Assembly: GCA_019638285.1 (NCBI GenBank)
Contig: JAHBUB010000023.1
Coordinates: 1-53,847, forward strand
From: Cyclobacteriaceae bacterium
Lineage (GTDB): Bacteria > Bacteroidota > Bacteroidia > Cytophagales > Cyclobacteriaceae
DNA length: 53,847 nt
Direction of reading: 5' to 3'
This document shows positions 44,634 through 53,847 of this stretch, piece after piece. The translations under genes were made by a program, and so were the position numbers. Numbering within the stretch: position 1 is the stretch's first letter; every line of letters starts with the position of its first letter. The notes below the pieces were generated by a model. That model was not told the DNA's origin, did no database searches, and was given only the letters and a program-made list of their open reading frames with translations.

Positions 44634-46055
44634 TTACTTTCGGTAGTCCAGTACTGGCGGCCTATCACCAATCAACGCTTCATATTTAAAACCTTCTGTT
44701 TTAACTCTAAATTCTTTCCATGACTCTGTAAGAAGGTTTGGATTTGAAAATAGATCGATTGCGGTGAGTGCCATAGACTTTGCGGCTATTATCATTCCTT
44801 TTGTTCCAATAGTGGTGCCCCCAGCTGCAACAGCCTGCCAACTGTGTGCTGCAGTACCGGGTACCCAAGTAGCCGCAGACATACCTACAGTGGGAACGAC
44901 CCAGCTTACATCACCCACATCTGTGGAGGCTGTACCCGCCCTAAGCTGGTATTCTGCCACTTCTTGTGTCGAACTTAAAGGAGGAATTTTACCTGTAAAA
45001 GTTTTTTGGATCTCTGTCCCAAAGGCTCTTTCATCATCTGTCATCGTATAGCCACCCACTTCTTTAAGATTGGCATACATCGCCTTGGCCAAGGTTTCAT
45101 TAGGAAGTAAATCATGAACACCGCCTGTTATTTCAATCTCCACTTTGGTATCCGTACCCAATGCTGCTCCTTTGGCCGCATTCACTATCCTTTCCCACAC
45201 ATCCTTCACTTCGGAACGATCCGGGTGACGAACGTAGTAATACACTTCAGCAAACGCTGGCACAACATTGGGCGCCTCTCCTCCTTTCGTGATCACATAA
45301 TGAATTCTTGTTTCCTGAGTAACGTGTTCACGCATCATGTTTACCATGGCGTCCATTGCCTCCACACCGTCCAGTGCAGACCTGCCACGATGGGGAGCTG
45401 CGGCTGCATGAGAAGCCACACCATAAAATCTGAATTTACCTGTTTTATTTGCTAAAGAAGTTCCGGGGCTGGCACTATTTCCGGCTCCTGGGTGCCAGTT
45501 GATAACGGCATCCACATCTTTAAATAATCCTTCACGAACCATATATACTTTCCCGGAACCACCTTCTTCAGCTGGAGTGCCATAAAATCTAATAGTTCCT
45601 TGTTTCTTATTCGCAATCAACCAATCCTTCGCAGCAATTGCTGCTGCTGTCGATGCAGTGCCAAACAGATGATGGCCACAGGCGTGACCTGCTACCTGGC
45701 CCTCAATTATTTTTTTTTCAGGAACTGCTTCCTGGGCAAGTCCAGGCAAAGCATCAAACTCTCCAAGTATTGCAATTACTGGCTTCCCTTGGCCATAGCT
45801 TGCAATAAAAGCTGTTGGCATTCCTCCAACCCCTTTCTCTACTTTAAATCCAGCCTTAGCCAACGTCTCCTGCAACAAAGTGGAACTTTGCATCTCCTGA
45901 AATCCTACTTCTGCATAGTTCCAGATTTGTCCTGCTATGGCAGAATACTCTTCACTCTTTGAGTCAATTGCCTGAATCACTTCTTTCTTAGATTTTTGGG
46001 CCATTGTTGACAAAGACAACATGATCAGTAATAGAATCAGAATGATATTCTTCAT
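44634..46055 (-). CDS. M20-family amidohydrolase (AbgB-like), exported
   Basis: 473 residues with signal peptide (KNIILILLLIMLSLSTMAQ). M20D-type metallo-hydrolase: metal-binding GHACGHHLFG (about 124-133), catalytic Glu in PAEEGGSGK, NWHPGAGNSAS, and the dimerisation domain with GVASHAAAAPHRGRSALDG. The closest architecture I know is AbgB, the p-aminobenzoyl-glutamate hydrolase subunit, though no AbgA partner is adjacent. It removes acyl or aroyl groups from amino acids. It is convergent with the helicase gene, six bases apart. M20 peptidases are said to neighbour RLAN ligases in other genomes, so a link to the upstream operon is possible but not shown. Confidence 0.9.
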   Translation of the reverse strand: MKNIILILLLIMLSLSTMAQKSKKEVIQAIDSKSEEYSAIAGQIWNYAEVGFQEMQSSTLLQETLAKAGFKVEKGVGGMPTAFIASYGQGKPVIAILGEFDALPGLAQEAVPEKKIIEGQVAGHACGHHLFGTASTAAAIAAKDWLIANKKQGTIRFYGTPAEEGGSGKVYMVREGLFKDVDAVINWHPGAGNSASPGTSLANKTGKFRFYGVASHAAAAPHRGRSALDGVEAMDAMVNMMREHVTQETRIHYVITKGGEAPNVVPAFAEVYYYVRHPDRSEVKDVWERIVNAAKGAALGTDTKVEIEITGGVHDLLPNETLAKAMYANLKEVGGYTMTDDERAFGTEIQKTFTGKIPPLSSTQEVAEYQLRAGTASTDVGDVSWVVPTVGMSAATWVPGTAAHSWQAVAAGGTTIGTKGMIIAAKSMALTAIDLFSNPNLLTESWKEFRVKTEGFKYEALIGDRPPVLDYRK

Positions 46056-46230
46056 AATTCTTAAGGTTTTGACATAAAAATAATTAAAAGTATCTTATAA
46101 TGTTTCGTTAAAAGATAACCTTATGCTGGAAATCAAAATGAACCGATCACGAATTATCATTTTATTTATTCAAAAAGGTTGGCTAGCTTAAAGTTTGTAA
46201 AATAGAATTACCCATTTTCTTTAAAAAGAT

Positions 46231-47178
46231 ATGAGAAAAATCGCATTGACCGTTATAATAATTTCACTATTAATCTCTTGTGGAGCACCTAAAGACAAAG
46301 AAATTGATAAAGCACCAGAGGTAGTATCATTGCTCGGCACCACTTACTTTGAACCTGAAAGAAGTCCTGAACTGCAACAAAAACTGGATAGCAGTCTCGC
46401 CATTGCCAAAGAAAACTTTAATAATGACCCATCTGAAGAAAACTACATTTGGTATGCGCGCAGACTTGGATACCTGTCCAGATTTAACGAAGCCATTGAA
46501 GTACTTAGCGAGGGAATTGGAAAATATCCGCAATCCTATAAACTGCTAAGGCATCGCGGTCATCGCTTTATTTCTATGCGTTTGTTTGATCGCGCAATTG
46601 ATGATTTAATAAAGGCATCTCAATTGATGACACCCTACCCGCCTGAAATTGAACCGGATGGGAGCCCCAATAAACTTAACCAACCCTTATCCTCTACACA
46701 GTTTAATATATGGTATCACCTTGGATTGGCACATTACCTTAAAGGTGACTTCGAAAAAGCCGAGCAAGCCTATATTGAATGCCTGAAAGCAAGTTATAAT
46801 GATGACTTATTAGTTGCCACCATCGATTGGTTTTATATGACTTATAAACGTCAGGGAAAAGATGAATTGGCTGAAGGATTGTTAGGAAACATAACTGATT
46901 CAATGACAATTATTGAAAACGATTCTTATTATAAACGCTTAAGAATGTATCAGGGCAAACTGCAACCAGAAGATGTGTTGACGGTAAATCCCAGTGCAGA
47001 AGATTACGACCTTTCACTTGCAACGCAAGGTTATGGAGTTGGCAACTGGTATTTTTATAATGGGGATACTACCAGGGCGGTAGATATATTCGAAAAAGTA
47101 GTTTCTGGAAATAGTTTTGCTTCGTTTGGGTTCATCGCATCAGAAGTCGAACTGGCAAGACTTAGGAATTCCAAGTAA
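46231..47178 (+). CDS. TPR-repeat lipoprotein
   Basis: 315 residues. Lipobox LIS-C17 after a hydrophobic N-terminus. Tetratricopeptide-like helical pairs: NYIWYARRLGYLSRFNEAIE, YKLLRHRGHRFISMRLFDRA, and FNIWYHLGLAHYLKGDFEKA with later degenerate copies near WYFYNGDTTRAVDIFEKV. No enzyme domain, so a scaffold for protein contact at a membrane. The family is unknown to me beyond the repeat. It has 175 non-coding bases on its left, shared with the divergent amidohydrolase. Confidence 0.82.
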   Translation: MRKIALTVIIISLLISCGAPKDKEIDKAPEVVSLLGTTYFEPERSPELQQKLDSSLAIAKENFNNDPSEENYIWYARRLGYLSRFNEAIEVLSEGIGKYPQSYKLLRHRGHRFISMRLFDRAIDDLIKASQLMTPYPPEIEPDGSPNKLNQPLSSTQFNIWYHLGLAHYLKGDFEKAEQAYIECLKASYNDDLLVATIDWFYMTYKRQGKDELAEGLLGNITDSMTIIENDSYYKRLRMYQGKLQPEDVLTVNPSAEDYDLSLATQGYGVGNWYFYNGDTTRAVDIFEKVVSGNSFASFGFIASEVELARLRNSK

Positions 47179-47224
47179 GGAGTGCTTTTATTTTAATCTG
47201 ATTATTCCTGTACAGAAATGCGTT

Positions 47225-47232
47225 TATCTTTG
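47225..47232 (+). promoter_or_regulatory. candidate -7 element for thrBC
   Basis: TATCTTTG followed by C is an exact TAnnTTTG match, 36 bases before the thrB ATG. No -33 TTG is found at the usual spacing. No leader peptide or attenuator is evident. Confidence 0.5.
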
Positions 47233-47268
47233 CGGCAGTTAAGAGAATAAATGCGTTTTAACTAAATC

Positions 47269-48204
47269 ATGAGTAAATCAATAAGGGTTTATAGTCCTGC
47301 ATCAGTTTCCAATGTAACGTGTGGCTTTGATGTGCTCGGTTTTGCAATCGAGAAGCCGGGGGATATTATACTTGCTGAGCAAGGTGGAAAACCAGGCGTG
47401 CGGATTAAAGAAATTGTTGGAAGTGACTCCATCCCTCTTAATCCGTTAGAAAATGTAGCTTCAGTTGCAGCTCAGGCTTTGGTAAATCATATCGATCCTA
47501 AAATTGGTATAGACCTTACTATCTATAAAAATATAAAACCAGGCAGCGGAATAGGATCCAGCGCATCAAGTGCAGTAGCTGCAACTTTTGCAGCAAACCA
47601 ATTACTTGGAACTCCCATTAAAAATACGTTTGATCTTATTCCGTTTGCCATGCAAGGTGAACAAATTGCTAGTGGCGCTTTTCACGCAGACAATGTAGCC
47701 CCGGCCCTACTGGGTGGTTTTATCATAGTACGTAGTAACGACCCACTGGATGTGGTACAATTAGGGGCACCGCCAGACCTGTATACTGTAGTTATCCATC
47801 CCGATGTGCAAATAAAAACCTCTGAATCCAGAAAGCTTCTTCCTGGTCAAGTACCTCTTAAAAGTTTAGTGACACAAACAGGAAATTTGGCAGGACTTGT
47901 AGCTGGCCTATTGCAGCATGATTACAGTCTAATTGGCAGGTCAATGCATGATGTGATTATAGAACCTGTAAGAGCTTCAACCATACCCGGATTTGTGGAA
48001 TTAAAATCCGCTGCGCTTCATGCAGGGGCATTGGGCGCAGGTATCTCTGGTTCTGGCCCATCGGTTTTTGCATTGTGCAAAGGAGAAATATCAGCACACA
48101 AAGTACATGATGAAATGAAAATTGCTTATGAAAGTTTTAATATAAAGTTTGATTCCTACATCTCCCCTATTAACAAGAAAGGAACAATTCAAATCATTGA
48201 CTGA
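47269..48204 (+). CDS. thrB: homoserine kinase
   Basis: 311 residues of the GHMP kinase superfamily. The start reads KSIRVYSPASVSNVTCGFD and the ATP-binding glycine motif is PGSGIGSSAS (91-100). The C-terminal ISGSGPSVFALCKG is typical. It phosphorylates L-homoserine using ATP, the first committed step of threonine synthesis. Its stop overlaps the thrC start by one base, so the pair is translationally coupled. The thrA (aspartokinase/homoserine dehydrogenase) gene that often leads this operon in Bacteroidota is not here; a TPR lipoprotein gene lies upstream in its place. Confidence 0.96.
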   Translation: MSKSIRVYSPASVSNVTCGFDVLGFAIEKPGDIILAEQGGKPGVRIKEIVGSDSIPLNPLENVASVAAQALVNHIDPKIGIDLTIYKNIKPGSGIGSSASSAVAATFAANQLLGTPIKNTFDLIPFAMQGEQIASGAFHADNVAPALLGGFIIVRSNDPLDVVQLGAPPDLYTVVIHPDVQIKTSESRKLLPGQVPLKSLVTQTGNLAGLVAGLLQHDYSLIGRSMHDVIIEPVRASTIPGFVELKSAALHAGALGAGISGSGPSVFALCKGEISAHKVHDEMKIAYESFNIKFDSYISPINKKGTIQIID

Positions 48205-49502
48205 TGTTGTATTATAGTACCAATAGACGCTCACCAAAAGTCGGTTTTGAGGAAGCTGTATTGCAAGGGTTAGCACCAGACAATGGTTTATATTTCCCCG
48301 TATCCATTCCAAAATTATCTTCTTCATTTTTCAAAACAATAGAAGAATTAAACCCTGATGAAATTGCCTTTCTTGTTGCTAAACAATATGTAGGAGATGA
48401 AATTCCAGAAGATAAGCTCAAACAAATCGTAAAAGAGACATTAAATTTTCCTGTTCCATTGGTTGAGGTTAAAAAAGACATCTATTCATTGGAGCTTTTT
48501 CATGGCCCAACATTAGCCTTTAAAGATGTAGGGGCAAGGTTTATGGCGAGAATACTTCGTTTTTTCTTAGAAAAGGAATCAAAACCAGCAACCATCCTTG
48601 TTGCCACTTCTGGTGACACAGGTGGTGCAGTAGCCAGTGGATTTTATGATGTTGAAGGAATCAATGTAGTGATACTCTACCCTTCCGGAAAAATCAGCAC
48701 AACACAAGAAAAACAGCTCACAACATGGGGAAAGAACATCTTCGCATTAGAGATAGACGGAACTTTTGATGATTGTCAAAAATTAGTTAAAGAGGCCTTT
48801 GCCGACAGTGAGTTAAAGGCTAAGTACGGATTAACCTCAGCAAACTCGATTAATATCGCGCGGTTATTACCTCAATCATTTTATTACTTCCTTGCGTATC
48901 AACAGATCAAAGAAAAATCGAAACCCTTTATCGCATCTGTGCCCAGTGGCAACCTAGGTAACCTTACGGCCGGATTAATCGCGTGGCAAATGGGCTTACC
49001 TGTAAATCGATTTGTGGTTTCATCCAATAGTAATGATGTTATTACAAAATATCTCCACACCGGATTATTTGAAAGCAAACCATCGGTACTCACTGTGGCC
49101 AATGCTATGGATGTAGGCAATCCCAGCAATTTTGCCAGGATCCTTGAAATTTTCAATCACAACTATAATCGTGTAAAAGACAAACTCAAAGGGTATTCGT
49201 TTAGCGATATTGAAATCAGAAACTGTATTGCTGAGGTATATCAGAAAACGAAATATACGCTTGATCCACATGGAGCCTGTGCATACATGGGGCTTCAAAA
49301 AGAGTTAAAGGAATCGGAGACTGGCATATTTTTAGAAACAGCACATCCTGCAAAATTCAGAGAAACAGTAAATGAATCAATTGGACAATCGATTGCCATA
49401 CCTGATAGTCTAAATGCCATTATTGTGAAGAAGAAAGTAGCAATTCAAAGTCAGCCTTCACTTGATTCGATAAAAAAAATACTCAGCACCTTGCTCAAGT
49501 AA
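48204..49502 (+). CDS. thrC: threonine synthase
   Basis: 432 residues, a PLP enzyme that converts O-phosphohomoserine into threonine. The N-terminal MLYYSTNRRSPKVGFEEAVL is a typical start for this family. The PLP lysine is K107 in LFHGPTLAFKDVGARF; the phosphate-binding and substrate loops include LVATSGDTGGAVA, TSANSINIARLLPQ and VPSGNLGNLTAG. It is complete. It is the last gene of the thrBC operon. Confidence 0.96.
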   Translation: MLYYSTNRRSPKVGFEEAVLQGLAPDNGLYFPVSIPKLSSSFFKTIEELNPDEIAFLVAKQYVGDEIPEDKLKQIVKETLNFPVPLVEVKKDIYSLELFHGPTLAFKDVGARFMARILRFFLEKESKPATILVATSGDTGGAVASGFYDVEGINVVILYPSGKISTTQEKQLTTWGKNIFALEIDGTFDDCQKLVKEAFADSELKAKYGLTSANSINIARLLPQSFYYFLAYQQIKEKSKPFIASVPSGNLGNLTAGLIAWQMGLPVNRFVVSSNSNDVITKYLHTGLFESKPSVLTVANAMDVGNPSNFARILEIFNHNYNRVKDKLKGYSFSDIEIRNCIAEVYQKTKYTLDPHGACAYMGLQKELKESETGIFLETAHPAKFRETVNESIGQSIAIPDSLNAIIVKKKVAIQSQPSLDSIKKILSTLLK

Positions 49503-49705
49503 ATGCCCTAAGTAGTAGAGCACTTAATAGTGGCACACATACATCCATTTTTATTCAGAAAGGTTAACTTCACCACTTATTTCATTGAATATTCCTGTAG
49601 AAGATTTCCTTCAGCTATACTTTCTTTTCAGATTATTTGTCTCTAAGTGAGCCACCTTTGATAAAAAGGGTGTGTATATGGTCAGAAGAAAACTTTAAAC
49701 TACTT

Positions 49706-51148
49706 ATGAAACATTCAATTCAAATTTTTTGTCTAACCGTATTGGCTTTTGTTTACACTTCCTGCTCGGATGACGATCCACAACCCTCAAATAGTCAACC
49801 AACTATTGAGGTTAGTGATGATATCATAGGAATGACTGGGGAGGAGAAGGCCATCACCGTGATTGCTGCTGACCCTAATGGAGATGCACTTGATTTCTCG
49901 TGGAATATTATAGAATCGCCTAGTGGCGCTGGTGCAAATCTCACCAATACCAGTGATTTAAATGCCATCTTTACTACTGCAACAGCTGGTTTATACAAAG
50001 TAGAAATTGTAGTAGAGGACACACGAGGTGGAACCGCATCCGGAATAGTTACACTCTACATCGGAGGTAAGTTACCTACGTCAATAAACCAAAATACAGA
50101 CTACCCCAATCTCTTTGATGACCCCGCTTATCCCGATTACTATGCGCCCAATACCATACAAGTCACAGCGGGCGTTACATTTGCCCCTGGTGTAGTCGTA
50201 GAGTCTGGAGCAGATGTACGCTTATGGTTTAACGGAAACAGCTCTTATCTAAAAGCAGAAGGCACTAATTCCAAACATATCATATTTCGCGGTATCGATA
50301 AAGTAAAAGGCAGCTGGAGCGGCATTAGTATTGCTTCTAACAATGTGAATAATAAGTTTGATTATGTAGACATACTACATGCTGGTAGTTCTGAATTAAG
50401 CGGACAAAAAACAGCAATCCACTTACAAAGCAATGTTTCGGCTAAATTGAGCATTAAAAACACCAGCATCTCCCAATCAGCAGGCTATGCCTTTTACATT
50501 GATGGAAACACAGGCGTTATCTCTGCTTTTGAAAAAAATAATTTTAATAACAACGATAAAGCACCGATGCGTATAGGTGCTGAAAATCTTTATGTTTTGG
50601 ATAAGAATTCGGTATTTATAAACAATGGAATACAAGCTATAGAGGTGGCTGCTGCTGGAAATACCAACGCACGATTTAACAATGCAGGGGCCATTCCTGC
50701 ATTAAGCATCCCCTATCATTTTTATAGCAGCGCTGAACTTCGCACTACAGTTACCTTCGAAGCTGGAGTAACCTGTTTGTTCAATAGTGGGTTAAGGCTT
50801 TGGGTACCATCTGACGGTGCAATTATTGCAAACGGTACAGCATCCAATAAAATTAAATTTAGTGGATTGACCCCTACTGCCGGCGCTTGGCTTGGTTTTG
50901 AAATTGCCTCTCCCTCAACACAGAACCTAATTAATCATGCAGAAGTATCTTACGGTGGCAGCACTGGTGGACGTGGCGCTAATATCTACATGTTCGGCAG
51001 TAGTCCTGGGTCCAAACTAACCATAACCAACAGCACCATATCCAATAGTGAAACCTACGGAATATATGCAACATCTGGTTCCATTACATTAACTGAAAAT
51101 GGTAACACTTTTAACAACAATCCATCAGGGGATATTCAGCAGGATTAA
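49706..51148 (+). CDS. PKD/beta-helix surface lipoprotein
   Basis: 480 residues from the ATG of MKHSIQIFCLTVLAF; an upstream in-frame codon at 49637 is rejected because the lipoprotein signal begins at this ATG. Lipobox TS-C, followed by the acidic SDDD stretch that in Bacteroidota often acts as a surface-export signal. A PKD- or cadherin-like domain follows (about 35-120: GDALDFSWNIIESPSG; TAGLYKVEIVVEDTRGG). The rest is a right-handed beta-helix built of many short strands rich in Asn, Gly, Ser and Thr. No catalytic residues of a polysaccharide lyase are visible. Probably a cell-surface adhesin or glycan-binding protein. It ends just before a strong terminator. Confidence 0.85.
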   Translation: MKHSIQIFCLTVLAFVYTSCSDDDPQPSNSQPTIEVSDDIIGMTGEEKAITVIAADPNGDALDFSWNIIESPSGAGANLTNTSDLNAIFTTATAGLYKVEIVVEDTRGGTASGIVTLYIGGKLPTSINQNTDYPNLFDDPAYPDYYAPNTIQVTAGVTFAPGVVVESGADVRLWFNGNSSYLKAEGTNSKHIIFRGIDKVKGSWSGISIASNNVNNKFDYVDILHAGSSELSGQKTAIHLQSNVSAKLSIKNTSISQSAGYAFYIDGNTGVISAFEKNNFNNNDKAPMRIGAENLYVLDKNSVFINNGIQAIEVAAAGNTNARFNNAGAIPALSIPYHFYSSAELRTTVTFEAGVTCLFNSGLRLWVPSDGAIIANGTASNKIKFSGLTPTAGAWLGFEIASPSTQNLINHAEVSYGGSTGGRGANIYMFGSSPGSKLTITNSTISNSETYGIYATSGSITLTENGNTFNNNPSGDIQQD

Positions 51149-51206
51149 CAAATATTTGACAGGTCAAAACTAATTGCAATCATCGTTGCATTAGTTTTCT
51201 TCTGAG

Positions 51207-51234
51207 GCGGACTGTTTTACAGTCCGCTTTTTTA
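51207..51234 (+). terminator. rho-independent terminator
   Basis: GCGGACTGT and ACAGTCCGC form a perfect 9-base GC-rich stem with a 3-base loop, directly followed by TTTTTTT. It ends the beta-helix lipoprotein transcript and touches the 3' end of the convergent kinase gene. Confidence 0.9.
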
Positions 51235-53676
51235 TAATGGTGTTTTCCGCGTCATTAATGAGTCAACCTGTTCCAATGCTCTTTGTGCTTTCATCACCTG
51301 TCTATTATCGTTGGGCAAATAGGATTGGTATTCTGTTAATGACATTTGATAGTAATTCCTCGCAAGTGGATAATCCCGTAGTTGTTCGTAGAAAAACCCA
51401 GTCCACTTGTAGGTGTTTGATCGCTGTCTGGCATTGGTTTTGCCAGAAGCAGAAACGCTCAATGCTTTGCCTAGGTAAACTTTCGCAGAATCTTGTTCGC
51501 CTGTAGTTGCAAATAACGATAGCAAGTTATTATATGAAGAATGAGTTCTTATATTCAAATCATTGTTATACAATTTATTTCTAATGGAGAGTGCATTCCT
51601 AAAGTAATAATGTGCGCTGTCATATCGGGCAAGTTTAAAATGCGCAACTCCCAAATTGTCTATAATAGTGGCAGTTTCCTGATGAACAACTCCAAATAAT
51701 TTTAGCGCAATGTCCTTTGCCTTTATATTATAAGACAAAGCTTCTTCTAATTTACCTGCATTCGCCAGAATGCTTGACAACATGTTTAGGTTTGATAACG
51801 TACCAGGAAAGTACAAACCCATAAGTGATTCACATAAATCAAGTGATTTTGTCTGGTATTCTATTGCCTTTTCAAAATGACTTTGATCATTATAAATCGT
51901 GGCCAGTATATAATAGCTTTCAGCAAGATTTATATTATTATGATTAGGCCACAGTTGCTCCTCCAAATGAATTGCTTTCTCAATTATCTGCTTAGCTGTA
52001 TCCAATTTCTGTTCAGTCTTATAGACATAAGAAAGATATTTAAGGGATGCCGTATAAAGACTATCTACCTCTGGGTAGTTGATGTCTGCATACATGGACA
52101 AAACTTCGTTCAATAGGATACGTGCAGAATCATAGTGTCCTATGTCACGCTGGTAGAGCCCCAATTGCTCAACAGCGCGGATATAAGCCGGTGAAATTTG
52201 TAGTGATGAATCTTTAGCAACAGCATAAGCTTTATTAAGAGCCATTCTTGATTTTTTAAAATCTCCCATAGAACGGTACGATCTCCCAAGAGTAGTTAGT
52301 AATTCAAGTTTTATCTCTGCAGAACCTTTGTAGGTATCCGTTCTTTCATAGGCTTTATCAAGAAATTGATAAACGGTCATAGTATCCCCTTTTGCAATGG
52401 AAGGATTGGCTTCCATGAATAAGTCAATCAAAAAATCTCTATTGGCCGTAGCCACCTTTTCATTCCTAATGGACAGATCGCGTTGAATTTTGGTATTATT
52501 AGCTTGCCACAAGCTAAATCCAGTGCCAATCATCAGAGAAATAAAAATAAGTACCACACTGATTACCGCCATTCTGTTGCGCTTCAAATACTTTAATGCA
52601 GCGTAGCCGGATCCACGATTTACCGCAGTAACAGGATGATTCGACAAATAATTCTGAACATCCTGCAATAACCATACTACACTCTGGTATCTGTCTTGTG
52701 GATTTCTGGCCAGGCAACGCTCGATTACAGCCGTCAACTCAAAATTGATTTCCGTAGCAATTACTTTCTCTGTCGTTGCAGATGACAACTCCCTTCGAGT
52801 CACTTCGCGCTCCTCATTTTCGGTTGTTGCAATGGGTAGTTTGTCGGCAATAAGCTGATGCAACAATATGCCAAGTTGATATACATCTGTAGCAGCTGTT
52901 ACTTGTTGACCTACTATTTGTTCGGGTGCAGCTATAGAAGGTGTACCAACAAAAGCACTAGCACATTCTTCATTTACATCTATCGAAGAAGAAATACCAA
53001 AATCCAATAAACGGATTTGCCCTTCCTTGTTCACTAGTATATTGGATGGCTTAATATCAAGGTGAAGTATTAGGTGGCTATGCGCATAAGCCACAGATTC
53101 TGCAACCTGCTGAAAAATTAAAAGTCTTTGCTTAAGCTTAAAATTAGACTTTCGAACAAAAACATCAACAGGAATTCCATCAATGTATTCCATCATAAAA
53201 TATGGAACTCCATTTTGTGTTACCCCTGCATCCAGAATCCTGGCAATATTTGGGTGCTCCAATTTTGACAGAATTTGTTGCTCACCCTTCTTAACCAACT
53301 TGCTGCCCTCAGACACATCTTTACTTAAAAAGCATTTGACCGCAATCTGTTGTTCAAATTCTTCATCGGCTCGTTCGGCCAGATAAACATTACTCATGCC
53401 TCCGCTACCCAGTAGACGAACAATGCGGTACTTGCCCACTATTTCACCCTCGTTCAAAACAGGCTTTTGGTCAGACAATATACCTCCCATAATAGTCTTT
53501 TGTAATTCCTGAAAATGATGAACAGAGTCGTATCTATTCAGCAACATTTGAGTCAGAATAGCACGCAGTGGTTCATTGTTCTTGCAAACTTGTTTAATGT
53601 AAGTCTCACGTTCAGTTTCAGGTAGGGCCAGACATCGTTCGTAAGTGTCTTCCAGTTGCTCCATCGAATAAGACAT
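51232..53676 (-). CDS. Ser/Thr protein kinase with C-terminal TPR sensor region
   Basis: 814 residues. The kinase domain spans about 80-340: glycine loop LLGSGGMSNVYLAE, ATP lysine K114, catalytic HLDIKPSN with D207, metal-binding D225-FG and the GTPSIAAPEQ activation segment. In the catalytic loop the usual HRD arginine is Leu, so it is a non-RD kinase that may not need activation-loop phosphorylation. A membrane segment lies near 370-388, then a long extracytoplasmic array of TPR-like repeats. The N-terminal 70 residues are a short helical region found in kinases linked to ECF sigma factors. The sigma-factor gene ends 12 bases upstream, so kinase and sigma factor are probably one signalling unit. 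Confidence 0.93.
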   Translation of the reverse strand: MSYSMEQLEDTYERCLALPETERETYIKQVCKNNEPLRAILTQMLLNRYDSVHHFQELQKTIMGGILSDQKPVLNEGEIVGKYRIVRLLGSGGMSNVYLAERADEEFEQQIAVKCFLSKDVSEGSKLVKKGEQQILSKLEHPNIARILDAGVTQNGVPYFMMEYIDGIPVDVFVRKSNFKLKQRLLIFQQVAESVAYAHSHLILHLDIKPSNILVNKEGQIRLLDFGISSSIDVNEECASAFVGTPSIAAPEQIVGQQVTAATDVYQLGILLHQLIADKLPIATTENEEREVTRRELSSATTEKVIATEINFELTAVIERCLARNPQDRYQSVVWLLQDVQNYLSNHPVTAVNRGSGYAALKYLKRNRMAVISVVLIFISLMIGTGFSLWQANNTKIQRDLSIRNEKVATANRDFLIDLFMEANPSIAKGDTMTVYQFLDKAYERTDTYKGSAEIKLELLTTLGRSYRSMGDFKKSRMALNKAYAVAKDSSLQISPAYIRAVEQLGLYQRDIGHYDSARILLNEVLSMYADINYPEVDSLYTASLKYLSYVYKTEQKLDTAKQIIEKAIHLEEQLWPNHNNINLAESYYILATIYNDQSHFEKAIEYQTKSLDLCESLMGLYFPGTLSNLNMLSSILANAGKLEEALSYNIKAKDIALKLFGVVHQETATIIDNLGVAHFKLARYDSAHYYFRNALSIRNKLYNNDLNIRTHSSYNNLLSLFATTGEQDSAKVYLGKALSVSASGKTNARQRSNTYKWTGFFYEQLRDYPLARNYYQMSLTEYQSYLPNDNRQVMKAQRALEQVDSLMTRKTPL

Positions 53677-53688
53677 GATCAGAAAGGG

Positions 53689-53847
53689 TTATTTAGGAAG
53701 GTGTACGTAAAGCCAGTCGCGCGCCAGTTGCCATTTCCTCTTTACGGTAGCGGGGGATATCTGCAAAGCCTCAGCCGTCTCTTCTATGCTTAGTCCGGCA
53801 AAAAAACGACATTCAACAATTTTCCCATAGAGTAAATCTTTCTCCTC
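53689..53847 (-). CDS. ECF RNA polymerase sigma factor (C-terminal end only)
   Basis: The last 52 residues of a protein whose start lies beyond the window. The sequence CRFFAGLSIEETAEALQISP followed by ATVKRKWQLARDWL is the sigma region 4 helix-turn-helix of the ECF-like group often called PF07638. It would bind the -35-type element of its target promoters. Its stop codon lies 12 bases before the Ser/Thr kinase start, indicating one transcript. Sigma factors of this type are known to be genetically tied to Ser/Thr kinases and activated by them. Confidence 0.85.
   Translation of the reverse strand, partial: EEKDLLYGKIVECRFFAGLSIEETAEALQISPATVKRKWQLARDWLYVHLPK

Overview
The window is a chromosomal segment from a member of the Bacteroidota, most likely the Cytophagales. 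The evidence is promoter-like TAnnTTTG elements instead of E. coli-type -10 boxes, LytTR/LytS signalling, a CarboxypepD_reg-plug-barrel outer-membrane protein, HYC_CC_PP and DUF2911 proteins, a GlnRS gene, and moderately low GC. The order-level placement is inference.

Layout. (1) 1-580: no convincing gene, ending in a hairpin, then tRNA-Ala(GGC). (2) 0.8-8.8 kb: a LytTR response regulator/LytS kinase pair, an outer-membrane beta-barrel protein with an extra C-terminal domain, a tandem universal stress protein, and a leftward cluster (NlpC/P60 lipoprotein, Tat-exported glycosylasparaginase, CutC). (3) 8.8-18.4 kb: housekeeping and peptide metabolism (FAD-linked GlcD-type oxidase, AsnB, DUF4260, GlnRS), an array of GTCCCGTAGGGAC palindromes next to an intact IS200-like single-domain transposase (a REP/RAYT arrangement), an S9B dipeptidyl peptidase and a small GIY-YIG-like protein. 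(4) 18.6-32.5 kb: tRNA-Gly(CCC) and a heavy-metal (probably copper/silver) resistance island: HYC_CC_PP protein, CusA-like RND pump, TolC-like protein, CusB-like adaptor, metal-binding lipoproteins, a TlpA thioredoxin, a BNR-repeat lipoprotein, a CopA-like P-type ATPase and a DUF2911 lipoprotein. The operon is interrupted between the TolC-like and adaptor genes by a four-helix-bundle (S23/IVP family) gene flanked by GTGATG-rich repeats, and by a truncated second copy of the adaptor's 5' end.

(5) 32.6-35.5 kb: a 37-residue Lys-rich protein absent from usual gene-length cut-offs, an unrecognised 122-aa protein, a Crp/Fnr regulator, YceI and an S1/P1 nuclease. (6) 35.5-46.1 kb: the most unusual region. 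A tight operon encodes a papain-fold C39-like protein, a RimK-like ATP-grasp ligase with an RLAN-type N-terminus, a GCS2-type carboxylate-amine ligase and an N-formylglutamate amidohydrolase. This looks like a machine that builds and trims an unknown peptide or amide conjugate. It is followed by a triple-HhH membrane protein and a 1338-aa DUF4011/SF1 helicase ending in a Vsr-like domain that seems to lack a key acidic residue. A convergent M20 amidohydrolase follows.

(7) 46.2-53.8 kb: a TPR lipoprotein, thrB-thrC, a PKD/beta-helix surface lipoprotein, and a leftward pair made of an ECF sigma factor (only its C-terminal end lies in the window) and a Ser/Thr kinase with a TPR sensor domain.

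All functions are read from sequence motifs only; no database search was possible.
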